From Capnocytophaga sp. (GTDB lineage: Bacteria > Bacteroidota > Bacteroidia > Flavobacteriales > Flavobacteriaceae): DNA of 64,000 nt. The DNA lies in the NCBI GenBank assembly GCA_030530525.1, contig JAUMUT010000002.1, forward strand, positions 99,012 through 163,011, given 5' to 3'. Within the stretch, counting starts at the first letter, position 1; every line of letters starts with the position of its first letter. The translations under genes and the position numbers were made by a program. Below the pieces are notes generated by a model, which worked only from the letters and a program-made list of their open reading frames with translations, searched no databases and was not told the DNA's origin. This document shows positions 43,757-53,400 of this stretch, piece by piece.

Positions 43757-45733
43757 ATGGATATAGAAACTACTTTTGATATACCTAAATCCCCGAGCAA
43801 CATCATCAAAGTTATAGGTGTTGGAGGAGGTGGCGGAAATGCTGTAAATCATATGTTTAACCAAAACATTGTTGGGGTAGATTATGTGATTTGTAACACC
43901 GATGCACAAGCCTTACAGAAGAGCCCTATTATAAATAAATTGCAATTGGGCGTTTCTCTTACCGAAGGCTTAGGTGCAGGCTCAGATCCAGAAGTAGGAG
44001 AACAATCGGCTATGGAGAGCTTTGAAGAAATCCAAGCGATGCTCGGCGAAAATACAAAAATGGTATTCATCACAGCAGGAATGGGAGGCGGAACAGGTAC
44101 AGGTGCTGCGCCTATCATTGCCAAAATATGTAAGGATATGGGTATCCTGACAGTAGGTATTGTTACCAGTCCTTTTAAATTTGAAGGAGAAACTCGCCTT
44201 GCACAAGCCCAAAAAGGTATTGATAATATGCGTAAATATCTGGATTCTCTCATTGTTATTAATAATAATAAACTTCGGGAAATATACGGAAATTTGGGCT
44301 TTAAAACAGGATTTGCAAAAGCCGATGAAGTACTTACCATAGCGGCCAAAGGTATTGCAGAGGTAATTACTAAGCATTTTGATATGAATATTGACCTCCA
44401 CGATGCTCGTACTGTGCTTAAAGATAGCGGAACAGCCATTATGGGCTCTGGAAAAGGAAGTGGCGAAACACGTGCCTTAGATGCTATAAAAAGTGCCCTA
44501 GACTCTCCTTTGCTTAACGATAATAAAATTGTTAATGCTAAAAACGTGTTGTTACTTATCGTTTATGGGGAAGAAGAAATAACGATTGATGAAGTAAATG
44601 AAATAAATGAATATGTGCAAAGAGAATCGGGCAACGGCTACAAAACCAACATTATTATGGGGGTTGGAGAAGATAAAAATCTCGGGAAAGATGTAGAAGT
44701 TACTATCATTGCAACAGGATTTAGCCAAGAACAACAGCACGAAATCATTAATATAGACCCTCAAAAAGTAGTTTATGACTTGGGGGTAGATCAGCCTTTG
44801 GTAAAAGAATTGGATACTAAGGCAAGTTTTTCTAGTATTGCATTAGAAAATAAACTTAAAGAAAAACAAGAGCAAGCACAAGAAACTCCTAAGGCTAAAA
44901 CAGAAGAAGTTCCTGTACAAGCTCCGCCACCTGAACCTAAGATAATTTACACCTTAAACGAAAGTGATTTTGAAGGAAATGTAACTGAGCCTGTGCCTAC
45001 TTCGCCTGTTGCACAAACACCATCGCCCGTTATTTCTTCTTCCAGAGAAACAAATAACGAAAATAGTGTTTTTGGTATCCAAAATACGGAACTTTGCAGA
45101 ATTCCCGTAGAGTATGAAGAGGTAAGGCAAATTAGCAACATAGCCACTCAAAAGGTTATAGAAGAAGAGGATTTTATTATCTATGAACCAGCAAAAGAAA
45201 TACGTACAGAAGAAAAAGAGCAAGAATTGGTATTGTTTGAAGCTGAAAAAGAGGCTTATGAAGTGGTAGCAGGTGCAAAAAATGCAACAAAAACTCCAAT
45301 TGTAGAAAACGAAAGAGTCGTATATACTTTAAGTGATAGCGATTATTTGGAAGGAGAAAATATGCTTACCCAAGCCAAAGCAAATGAAAATGAAGCAAAT
45401 GACGGTATCTTTCTTACAGAAAAGCCAATACAAAAAGAGCAAAATGTAAAATTTCCAGAACAAATTTTACAAACGCCTTATACAGAGGAACTTAAATCAA
45501 GTGCGGATAAAAGAAAACAAACTTTTAAAAAATTTAACCACACATTTAGTGATTCTGCAATTATTGATGATTTTGACCGTGTGCCTGCATTCATTCGTAG
45601 AGGAAATGCGGGAATAACTTTCAACGCAACAAGTAATGAAAGTAATATTTCCAGAACTTCTATTAGTATGGATTCTCAAAATATGCCACAATTGCGAGAT
45701 AATAATTCTTTTTTACACGGAAATGTAGATTAA
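43757..45733 (+). CDS. ftsZ: Cell division protein FtsZ with long C-terminal linker
   Basis: This is the tubulin-like GTPase of the division ring. The GTP-binding GGGTGTGAAP lies at 110-119, and the T7 loop region precedes KDSGTAIMGSGKGSGE. The globular part ends near residue 335. A linker of about 270 acidic/Pro-rich residues follows, then the conserved C-terminal peptide FDRVPAFIRRG, and another 45 residues or so after it. In the linker a short motif occurs twice: YTLNESDFEG (398-407) and YTLSDSDYLEG (523-533). ftsA and ftsQ, usually adjacent, are at 19209-21379. Confidence 0.97.
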   Translation: MDIETTFDIPKSPSNIIKVIGVGGGGGNAVNHMFNQNIVGVDYVICNTDAQALQKSPIINKLQLGVSLTEGLGAGSDPEVGEQSAMESFEEIQAMLGENTKMVFITAGMGGGTGTGAAPIIAKICKDMGILTVGIVTSPFKFEGETRLAQAQKGIDNMRKYLDSLIVINNNKLREIYGNLGFKTGFAKADEVLTIAAKGIAEVITKHFDMNIDLHDARTVLKDSGTAIMGSGKGSGETRALDAIKSALDSPLLNDNKIVNAKNVLLLIVYGEEEITIDEVNEINEYVQRESGNGYKTNIIMGVGEDKNLGKDVEVTIIATGFSQEQQHEIINIDPQKVVYDLGVDQPLVKELDTKASFSSIALENKLKEKQEQAQETPKAKTEEVPVQAPPPEPKIIYTLNESDFEGNVTEPVPTSPVAQTPSPVISSSRETNNENSVFGIQNTELCRIPVEYEEVRQISNIATQKVIEEEDFIIYEPAKEIRTEEKEQELVLFEAEKEAYEVVAGAKNATKTPIVENERVVYTLSDSDYLEGENMLTQAKANENEANDGIFLTEKPIQKEQNVKFPEQILQTPYTEELKSSADKRKQTFKKFNHTFSDSAIIDDFDRVPAFIRRGNAGITFNATSNESNISRTSISMDSQNMPQLRDNNSFLHGNVD

Positions 45734-45761
45734 TGTAGTCATAATTTAAATTAATAACAAA

Positions 45762-45792
45762 ACAACGGAGTATTTTGCTCTGTTGTTTTTTT
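45762..45792 (+). terminator. Terminator after ftsZ
   Basis: ACAACGGAG (45762-45770) and CTCTGTTGT (45778-45786) with one G-U pair, then T7. Confidence 0.8.
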
Positions 45793-45800
45793 ATTTGGAT

Positions 45801-45837
45801 AAAAAAACAGCTTAGAAAATAAATAATTTCTAAGCTG
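45801..45837 (-). terminator. Terminator after the split-nucleotidase operon
   Basis: CAGCTTAGAAA (45808-45818) and TTTCTAAGCTG (45827-45837); A7 at 45801-45807 is a T tract on the minus strand. Confidence 0.85.
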
Positions 45838-45861
45838 AAAAAGTATAATAAAATCAAAAAA

Positions 45862-46779
45862 TTATCCTACATTGATAGAAGTGTTTTTTGTATGATGAAT
45901 TTTCCTTGTTGCATCAAAAAAGAAATCAATCCTTCCGAGGTTAATACCATAACAACCTACTTGATTAACAAGTATTTCACGACCTTTTCGGTTATTGATA
46001 ATAGTTGGCTTATCCAAAAAAGTATGGGTATGCCCACCGATAATAAGGTCTGTCTCAGCCGAATTTTGAGCAACAACCAAGTCAGATACTTTACGATTGC
46101 TATATTTATACCCCAAATGAGAAAGACAAATAATAAGGTCGCATTTCTTTTCGTGGCGAAGCATTTTCTCCATATCACGACTGATTTCTATTGGATCTAA
46201 ATATTTAGATTCTAAATATAAATTTTTACTTACAAGTCCTTCAAATTCAATACCTAAGCCAAAAACACCAATACGTATCCCTTCTATTTCAAAAATTTTA
46301 TAAGGCTTTGTTTTTCCATCTAAAATGGTATTAGTAAAATCATAATTAGAACAAATGAAATCAAATTTTGCATAAGGCAATTGTACATCCAACCCATCTA
46401 ACCCATTATCAAAATCGTGATTACCAAGTGTTGCGGCATCATATTTTAACATTGACATTAACCGAAATTCCAATTCCCCTCCATAATAATTAAAATAAGG
46501 TGTTCCTTGAAAAATATCACCAGCGTCAAACAAAAGAGTGTTTGGATTTTCTTGTCGGATAAGATTAATTAAGGTAGCCCTACGCGCCACACCACCTTGG
46601 TTAGCATATCGGACAGCATCTGCAGGGATAGGCTCTATATGGCTATGCGTGTCATTAGTATGAAGAATGGTAATATGTTTAAGATTAGGGTTATTAGCAG
46701 CCTCTATAAAATCAAGGCCTCCTAACCCTAAAAATAAAGCCCCAGCACCTATATTTTTTGCAAAAACACGTCTATTCAT
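45862..46779 (-). CDS. 5'-nucleotidase-type metallophosphatase (N-terminal half) with Tat-like signal
   Basis: The 305-residue protein starts MNRRVFAKNIGAGALFLGLG, close to the twin-arginine consensus (RR-x-F-x-K), and ends its signal near EAAN. The metallophosphoesterase motifs are ILHTNDTHSHIEP, FDAGDIFQGTPYF, LGNHDFDNG and IGGHTHTFLDKP. It corresponds to the catalytic half of UshA-type 5'-nucleotidases and lacks the substrate-binding C-terminal half, which is encoded by the next upstream gene. The two genes overlap by one base (TAATG on the minus strand). It would release phosphate from nucleotides in the periplasm, probably with the partner protein. Confidence 0.88.
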   Translation of the reverse strand: MNRRVFAKNIGAGALFLGLGGLDFIEAANNPNLKHITILHTNDTHSHIEPIPADAVRYANQGGVARRATLINLIRQENPNTLLFDAGDIFQGTPYFNYYGGELEFRLMSMLKYDAATLGNHDFDNGLDGLDVQLPYAKFDFICSNYDFTNTILDGKTKPYKIFEIEGIRIGVFGLGIEFEGLVSKNLYLESKYLDPIEISRDMEKMLRHEKKCDLIICLSHLGYKYSNRKVSDLVVAQNSAETDLIIGGHTHTFLDKPTIINNRKGREILVNQVGCYGINLGRIDFFFDATRKIHHTKNTSINVG

Positions 46780-47543
46780 TATTTTTTTATTTGTTTAAAT
46801 CGGTTATCTGTTTTGGTGTTAATATTTTCTATACGTTTAAAATAATCTATCAAGGCATCTCTTGATGAGTAATCCATATCAAGAACGCTTATTGGGTTTA
46901 AGAAAAAGCTCATTTTATCCCCTCCTTTTGCCAAATAATCATAAGTTAAAACAGAATATTTTTTATTTTTTTGAACAGGTTTTTTGTTAATTTTAATAGA
47001 AACTAATTGGTCTTTATTATCAAAAATAATTTCAATATGTTTAGAAAGTGGGTGTGGCAATCGAGTTTTTATCAGAAAATCTGCCATTTCATAGAGTTTA
47101 TAGCCTGTTATTTCTACCACCAAAAGCCTGTTTTCAAAAGGCATAATTTCAAATGCAGTACGAGTGGTAACATCTCCTTCGGGTATTTCGGTTCGTATTC
47201 CGCCCCAATTGAATATAGAAAAATCAATATTTCGTCTTTTCATTTTGTAGAAAAGTGGATTAGCTTGCTCATAAGTAGCATCGGCAATAAGGTTACCTAT
47301 TGGCATATTCATTGCGGTTATTTGTTTGCTCAAATGAGAAGGATTGTGGCACAAAACTTTTCCTAAATATTTATGTAAATGACGCTTAAAAGGAGATAAA
47401 TAATCATTAACTTCTGGGTTTTCTTCCATTCCACCATTAATATTTATTTGTTTTCCTTCAATGGAAGTTAATTTGTATTGTTTTGGCTTACAGCTAATTA
47501 GAAGTAAAAAACTACAAAAAAAAAGACAAAAATATTTTTTCAT
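46779..47543 (-). CDS. 5'-nucleotidase C-terminal-domain lipoprotein
   Basis: The 254-residue protein has a lipoprotein signal (LLISCKPK, Cys at about 18) without an acidic export signal. The rest matches the 5_nucleotid_C domain: GNLIADATYEQANPLFYKMK near 82-101, FNWGGIRTEIPEGDVTTRTAFEIMPFENRLLVVEI and YDYLAKGGDKM. It is the substrate-recognition half of a UshA-type enzyme made as a separate protein and starts the two-gene operon. It would be membrane-anchored, while its partner appears to travel by Tat. Confidence 0.88.
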   Translation of the reverse strand: MKKYFCLFFCSFLLLISCKPKQYKLTSIEGKQININGGMEENPEVNDYLSPFKRHLHKYLGKVLCHNPSHLSKQITAMNMPIGNLIADATYEQANPLFYKMKRRNIDFSIFNWGGIRTEIPEGDVTTRTAFEIMPFENRLLVVEITGYKLYEMADFLIKTRLPHPLSKHIEIIFDNKDQLVSIKINKKPVQKNKKYSVLTYDYLAKGGDKMSFFLNPISVLDMDYSSRDALIDYFKRIENINTKTDNRFKQIKK

Positions 47544-47622
47544 ATAAAAAGACTTTTCAAACTCTGCAAATTTAAGAAAATATAATTATATTTGCAGAAA
47601 ATTCCACATAAAAATTTTAGCT

Positions 47623-48135
47623 TTGAAAATATTAAAAAATATAGCCATAAAGCGTCGCATACAAAAAAATCTTAAAAATAAACGTAAAATAGGGCTTTTC
47701 AGTGGAGTAGAAATACAAAAAATTGGTTGTATTGTCGATATTGAAAAAGTCAAAGATACAAATTTTTTAAAAGATTTTATAAAAAGTTATGGAGTTCATT
47801 CGGAGAATTTTATTATTTTAGGCTACGAAGAAAAAGGCGAAAACACCCATATAGGAGGTACGCCTGTTTTTACTTGGAAAGATATTAATTATTCAGGAAT
47901 TATTCATAACTACCACGCAGACAGGCTTTCAGAAGTGCAGTATGACGTGTTAATAAACTATTTTGATGAACCAAAACTACCTTTGCTTTTGCTGTCATCT
48001 TGCGTGAAGGCTAAGTTTAGAATTGGTTTTGCTTCTATTCCTGAGAATTATAATGATTTGATTATCCATTCCAAAATTTCGGATACCAATATTTTTACAG
48101 AAGAAGCTAAAAAAATCATAAAAACCATAAAATAA
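47623..48135 (+). CDS. DUF6913-family protein with TTG start
   Basis: The 170-residue protein is of the flavobacterial DUF6913 type: KRKIGLFSGVEIQKIGCIVD near 20-39, GGTPVFTWKDINYSG, HADRLSEVQYDVLINYF and LLLLSSCVKAKFRIGF. The function is unknown. The only start before the conserved region is TTG at 47623; a -7 box TATATTTG lies at 47587-47594, 28 bases upstream, which supports it. dapA starts one base after the stop, so both are one operon. Confidence 0.75.
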   Translation: MKILKNIAIKRRIQKNLKNKRKIGLFSGVEIQKIGCIVDIEKVKDTNFLKDFIKSYGVHSENFIILGYEEKGENTHIGGTPVFTWKDINYSGIIHNYHADRLSEVQYDVLINYFDEPKLPLLLLSSCVKAKFRIGFASIPENYNDLIIHSKISDTNIFTEEAKKIIKTIK

Positions 48136-48136
48136 A

Positions 48137-49021
48137 ATGAAAAAACATAGGCTTCAAGGTACAGGAGTAGCTTTGGTAACTCCTTTTAACGAGGATAATA
48201 GCATAGATACAGCCTCGCTTGAAAAATTAGTGCATTATCAAATAGAAAATGGCGTAGATTATTTGGTCGTTTTAGGTACAACCGCAGAAACGGCTACCTT
48301 ATCCGAAGAGGAAAAAGAAATAGTTAAAGAAACGATAAAAAAAGCAAATAATAATCGTCTTCCAATGGTTTTGGGTATCGGAGGGAATAATACCCAAGCG
48401 GTAATAAACGCTATTAAAAAAACGGATTTGTCTGGCTATGAGGCGATTTTATCCGTTTCACCATATTATAATAAACCATCGCAAGAAGGTATATATCAGC
48501 ACTTTAAGGCAATAGCAGAAAGTACTTCGCATTCTATACTTTTGTACAATGTTCCTTCACGAACGGGGTCCAACATAGAAGCAGAAACCACTTTACGATT
48601 GTCTAAAAATTTTCCTAATATTATCGGAATAAAAGAAGCATCGGGTAATATTATCCAAATAATGAAACTTTTAGCAGAGAAAAAAGATGATTTTTTAGTT
48701 ATTTCAGGAGATGATATAACGGCAACTCCTTCGGTCCTTTTGGGCGCAGATGGCGTTATTTCGGTTTTAGCACAAGGTTTGCCTAAACATTTTTCAGAAA
48801 TGATAAATTTTGCCTTAAACAATAAAAATACAGAAGCAATGCAATTGCAATTTCAGCTAATGAACGCAATGCAATTAATTTTTAAAGAAGGTAACCCAGT
48901 GGGAATCAAATCGTTACTAAATGAAAAGCAAATTTGTTCCAATATGGTTCGTTTGCCTTTGGTTGTTGCAACCGAAAATTTACATCATTTAATAAAAGAA
49001 TTTTTAAAAAATCTAAAATAA
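48137..49021 (+). CDS. dapA: 4-hydroxy-tetrahydrodipicolinate synthase
   Basis: It condenses pyruvate with aspartate semialdehyde in lysine and diaminopimelate synthesis. Schiff-base Lys166 in GIKEASGNI, Tyr137 in LLYNVPSRTG and the GTTAET segment near 47-52 are present; 294 residues is normal. The PSRTG arginine for carboxylate binding (Arg142) is there. It is in an operon with the DUF6913 gene and probably the DoxX gene 13 bases on. Confidence 0.96.
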   Translation: MKKHRLQGTGVALVTPFNEDNSIDTASLEKLVHYQIENGVDYLVVLGTTAETATLSEEEKEIVKETIKKANNNRLPMVLGIGGNNTQAVINAIKKTDLSGYEAILSVSPYYNKPSQEGIYQHFKAIAESTSHSILLYNVPSRTGSNIEAETTLRLSKNFPNIIGIKEASGNIIQIMKLLAEKKDDFLVISGDDITATPSVLLGADGVISVLAQGLPKHFSEMINFALNNKNTEAMQLQFQLMNAMQLIFKEGNPVGIKSLLNEKQICSNMVRLPLVVATENLHHLIKEFLKNLK

Positions 49022-49034
49022 ATAAGATAAAATA

Positions 49035-49430
49035 ATGAATAACAAAGACTTAGGAAGTTTAATATTACGACTGACATTAGGAATTTTGATGCTTCTGCAC
49101 GGAATAGCAAAGTTTAAAGGTGTAGATTGGATGGACGAACCGCTAACCGCTCGTGGCTTGCCCACTATCTTAAAATATGGAGTTTTTGTAGGCGAAATTA
49201 TTATTCCAGCAATGCTGATATTGGGTATTCGTACTCGTTTTGCAGCTCTTATTTATATGATAAATTGTGGTTTTGCCCTTTGGCTTGCTCATAGTTCCGA
49301 TATTTTTAAACTTTCTTCACACGGAGGTTGGGCTGTGGAGCTTTTAGGCTTGTATTTCTTTGGAGCATTGGCTTTATTCTTTTTCGGAGGCGGAAAATAT
49401 TCTTTTTCTCAAAAAAGTAATTGGGATTAA
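49035..49430 (+). CDS. DoxX-family membrane protein
   Basis: The 131-residue protein has four predicted helices; LILRLTLGILMLLHGIAKF at the N-terminus and the GHx-type HGGWAVELLGLYFFGALALFFFGGG block at the end are typical of DoxX. The role is uncertain; relatives are linked to redox or sulfur processes. It lies 13 bases after dapA. Confidence 0.85.
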   Translation: MNNKDLGSLILRLTLGILMLLHGIAKFKGVDWMDEPLTARGLPTILKYGVFVGEIIIPAMLILGIRTRFAALIYMINCGFALWLAHSSDIFKLSSHGGWAVELLGLYFFGALALFFFGGGKYSFSQKSNWD

Positions 49431-49534
49431 GTGTTAAAAAGATACAAGAAAATGCAAGAAAAATATTTTTTCATATAAAATTCTTGTATATGTAGATTTT
49501 TTATTATATTTGCACCCTCAAATGAGTGCATACG

Positions 49535-50080
49535 ATGAAAGATTCTAAACGAAAATTCAAAGAGTATGATATATCTTTTGTAGGGTTAAAGCAAGGGAAG
49601 CATATATTTGATTATCAGATAGATAATAGTTTTTTTGAACTTTTTGATTATCACGAATTTAATGAAGTTTCTCAAAAAGTAACTCTTGTTTTTGATAAAA
49701 AAAGCAATTTGATGGAACTGACTTTCACTTGTGAAGGAACAGTAAATGTGAATTGTGATATTAGTAACGAACCTTTTGATTTGCCTACCAAAGGAGAACT
49801 TCTCTTGGTAGTGAAATTTGGTGAGGAGTTCAATGACGAAAATGATGAATTATTAATTCTCCCCAATGGAGAACATACCATAAATGTAGCTCAATATATT
49901 TATGAAATGATAATTCTTTCAGTACCTGTTAAGCATATTCATCCAAATATTGAAGATGAATCTTTTGCAGGTATTTTGCACACCTTAGAAGAGCTAAGCC
50001 CAAAAGAAAAAGATATAGTGGAAGATGATAATGACATTGACCCACGTTGGAACGAATTACGAAAATTGTTAAATAAATAA
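49535..50080 (+). CDS. DUF177 (YceD)-family protein
   Basis: The ATG at 49535 (MKDSKRKFKEYDISF) gives 181 residues; an in-frame GTG at 49526 is possible. The family pattern includes a conserved CEGTVNVNCDISNEPF block near 67-82 and the end SPKEKDIVEDDNDIDPRWNELRKLL. YceD/DUF177 precedes rpmF in very many bacteria and is linked to 23S rRNA processing or ribosome assembly in plants and some bacteria. A promoter-like pair (TTG 49484-49486, TATATTTG 49505-49512, 18-base spacer) precedes. rpmF follows after 12 bases. Confidence 0.88.
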   Translation: MKDSKRKFKEYDISFVGLKQGKHIFDYQIDNSFFELFDYHEFNEVSQKVTLVFDKKSNLMELTFTCEGTVNVNCDISNEPFDLPTKGELLLVVKFGEEFNDENDELLILPNGEHTINVAQYIYEMIILSVPVKHIHPNIEDESFAGILHTLEELSPKEKDIVEDDNDIDPRWNELRKLLNK

Positions 50081-50092
50081 AAAGATAGAAAA

Positions 50093-50296
50093 ATGGCACA
50101 TCCCAAGAGAAGACAGTCGTCAACAAGAAGAGATAAGAGAAGAACTCACGATAAAGCCGTAGTTCCTCAAATAGCAAAAGACCCTACCACAGGAGAAGCT
50201 CACTTATACCACAGAGCTCACTGGCACGAAGGGAAATTGTATTACAGAGGTCAAGTACTTATTGATAATACAGATAGCAAAGCAGAAAACGCATAA
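50093..50296 (+). CDS. rpmF: Ribosomal protein L32
   Basis: The 67-residue protein starts [20 protein letters not shown], the L32 signature. The zinc-binding cysteines of some L32 proteins are absent: the region reads [20 protein letters not shown], the cysteine-free type. It forms an operon with DUF177; fabH and plsX are not next to it. Confidence 0.97.
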   Translation: MAHPKRRQSSTRRDKRRTHDKAVVPQIAKDPTTGEAHLYHRAHWHEGKLYYRGQVLIDNTDSKAENA

Positions 50297-50305
50297 CATA
50301 ACCAG

Positions 50306-50341
50306 AAATACTCCTTGATTTTTATTGAGGAGTATTTTTTT
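50306..50341 (+). terminator. Terminator after rpmF
   Basis: AAATACTCCT (50306-50315) and AGGAGTATTT (50328-50337), followed by T. Confidence 0.85.
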
Positions 50342-50469
50342 TGAATATATCTGAAAAAATGTCAGTTTTTTATTTCTATATTTAATATTTTTTGTACATT
50401 TGTCAGTTCAAATAATAATGGTATATTATTTGTTAAATTATAATCATTTTTAAATAAAAATACATTTTT

Positions 50470-53400
50470 ATGAGTGTTATAAATTCTATATTAAAAATCT
50501 TTGTTGGCGATAAGGCAAAAAAAGATATGAAAGAAATTGCGCCTTTGATAGAGCGAATTAAACAATATCAGGCTCAGTTTGAAGCACTTAGCAATGACGA
50601 ATTGCGTGCAAAAACCATTGAGTTTAAAGAAAAAATAAAGGAAGCTCGTAAAGAATATGAGCTAAAAATACAATCGCTCAAAGAACAAGCCGATACCACA
50701 GAAGATATCGACCAAAAAGAAGATTTTTATACAGAAATAGACAAATTAACAGACGAAGCATATAAAGCAGGCGAAAAAACACTGAACGATATTCTTCCTG
50801 AAGCCTTTGCGGTAGTGAAAGAAACCGCTCGCCGATTTGCTAATAACTCCACTTTGGAGGTAATTGCCAATCCTTACGATAGAGAATTAGCATCATTGAA
50901 AGATTATGTAACCATTGAAGACGATAAAGCCGTTTGGAAAAACTCTTGGGATGCCGCAGGGAAAGCCATCACGTGGGATATGGTACATTACGATGTGCAG
51001 CTAATTGGAGGAATTGCCCTTCATCAAGGGAAAATTGCAGAAATGCAAACGGGAGAGGGGAAAACCTTAGTAGCTACTTTACCTCTTTATCTTAACGCTT
51101 TGACAGGTAATGGAGTACATTTGGTAACAGTCAATGATTATTTGGCACGTCGGGATAGTGCTTGGATGGCACCTCTTTTCCAGTTTCATGGACTAAAAGT
51201 AGAATGTATTGATAACTATCAGCCCAATTCCGCAGGGCGAAGAATGGCTTACAATGCCGATATTACTTACGGAACAAATAATGAATTTGGTTTTGACTAT
51301 CTTCGTGATAATATGGCACATACGCCAGATGACCTTGTACAGCGTCCGCATAATTATGCTATCGTGGATGAGGTCGATTCTGTATTAATTGATGATGCAC
51401 GTACGCCTTTAATTATTTCAGGTCCAATGCCTCGCGGAGAATTTCACGAATTTGACGTTTTCAAACCTGCCGTGGAAGCTCTTGTAGAACAACAAAGAAA
51501 ATATTTGACCAATGTTTTAGCAGAAGCGAAAAAACTTATCTCCGAAGGAAATACCAAAGAAGGAGGCGTACTTTTACTTCGTGTTTATCGCGGGTTGCCT
51601 AAAAATAAAGCACTTATCAAATTCCTTAGTGAAGAAGGAATGAAGCAACTTCTGCAAAAAACAGAAAATTATTATATGCAAGATAACAACCGAGAAATGC
51701 CTAAAATTGATAAGGAATTGCTCTTTGTTATCAATGAAAAAAATAATCAAATTGAGCTAACAGATAAAGGAATTGACCTAATGTCGCAAGGCGAAGATAA
51801 AAATTTCTTTATTATGCCTGATATTGGTACAGAAATAGCTCGTATTGAAAAACAAAATCTTCCCAAAGAAGAAGAAAATTCTTTAAAAGATAAACTTTAC
51901 CAAGAATTTGATGAAAAAAGTGAGCGTATTCACACTGTAAATCAATTACTTAAAGCCTATACTTTATTTGAAAAAGATATTGAATATGTGGTAATTGATA
52001 ATAAAGTACTTATCGTTGATGAGCAAACAGGTCGTATAATGGACGGAAGACGTTATTCCGACGGATTGCACCAAGCCATTGAGGCAAAAGAAAGCGTAAA
52101 AGTAGAAGCCGCTACACAAACTTATGCTACCATTACCTTGCAAAATTATTTCCGTATGTACCGAAAACTTGCAGGTATGACAGGTACGGCTACCACAGAA
52201 GCTGGCGAATTTTGGCAAATCTATAAATTGGATGTTATGGAAATTCCTACCAATCGCCCAATTGCTCGTAATGACCAAAATGACCAAATTTATAGAACCA
52301 AACGAGAAAAATATAACGCTGTTATAGAGGAGGTGGTAAGCCTTTCACAAGCAGGACGCCCTGTACTTATTGGTACTACTTCTGTTGAAGTTTCAGAACT
52401 TTTGAGCCGAATGCTTAAACTTCGTAATATTCCTCATAACGTACTTAATGCTAAACTTCACAAAAAAGAAGCGGAAATAGTAGCCGAAGCAGGGAAGCCA
52501 GGTGTAGTAACTATTGCTACCAATATGGCAGGACGTGGAACGGATATTAAACTTACAGATGAAGTAAAAGCAGCGGGCGGTTTGGCTATCATCGGTACAG
52601 AAAGACACGATTCTCGCCGTGTGGATAGACAGCTACGAGGTCGTTCTGGTCGTCAAGGAGATCCAGGAAGTTCTAAGTTTTATGTTTCTTTTGAAGATAA
52701 TTTGATGCGTCTTTACGGAATGGAGCGTGCTATTAAATTCTTGGATAAATTAGGACAAGGACTAAAAGAAGGAGAAGTTTTAGAACATTCTATCATCACC
52801 AAAAACGTAGAAAAAGCACAACGAAAAGTAGAAGAAAATAACTTCGGGGTTCGTAAAAGATTATTAGAGTATGATGATGTAATGAATGCACAACGTGAAG
52901 TAATTTACAAACGTCGTCGCCACGCTCTTTACGGAGACCGATTGCAGGTAGATATTGCAGATATTATTTACAACACTTGTGAAGCGATTTTGACTAATAA
53001 TAAACCGCACGATTTCAAGAATTTTGAATACGAATTTTTCAAATATTTTGCCGTAGAACCTAATATCATCGAAGTAGATTTTGGTAAAAAACAACCAAAA
53101 GATTTGATGCGTACTCTTTATCCGTATTTGCTTTCTACCTATAAACAACGCACGGACAGAAATGCAGAAATTGCTTTCCCTGTGATACGTAATGTATTTG
53201 AAAATCAAGGAAATCAATTTGAAAGAATTGTTATCCCTTTCACCGATGGGCAAAAAGGATTAAACATAACTTCTGACCTGAAAGAAGCCTACGAAACACA
53301 AGGAAAACAAATTATTTTAGATTTTGAGAAAAATATTTCTTTAGCCATTATTGATGACGCTTGGAAAACACATCTCAGACAAATGGACGAACTTAAACAA

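Noticed and set aside
45862..47543. Frameshifted single 5'-nucleotidase gene
   Set aside because: Each half has its own start, signal peptide and full domain, joined by a clean TAATG overlap; this is a true split.
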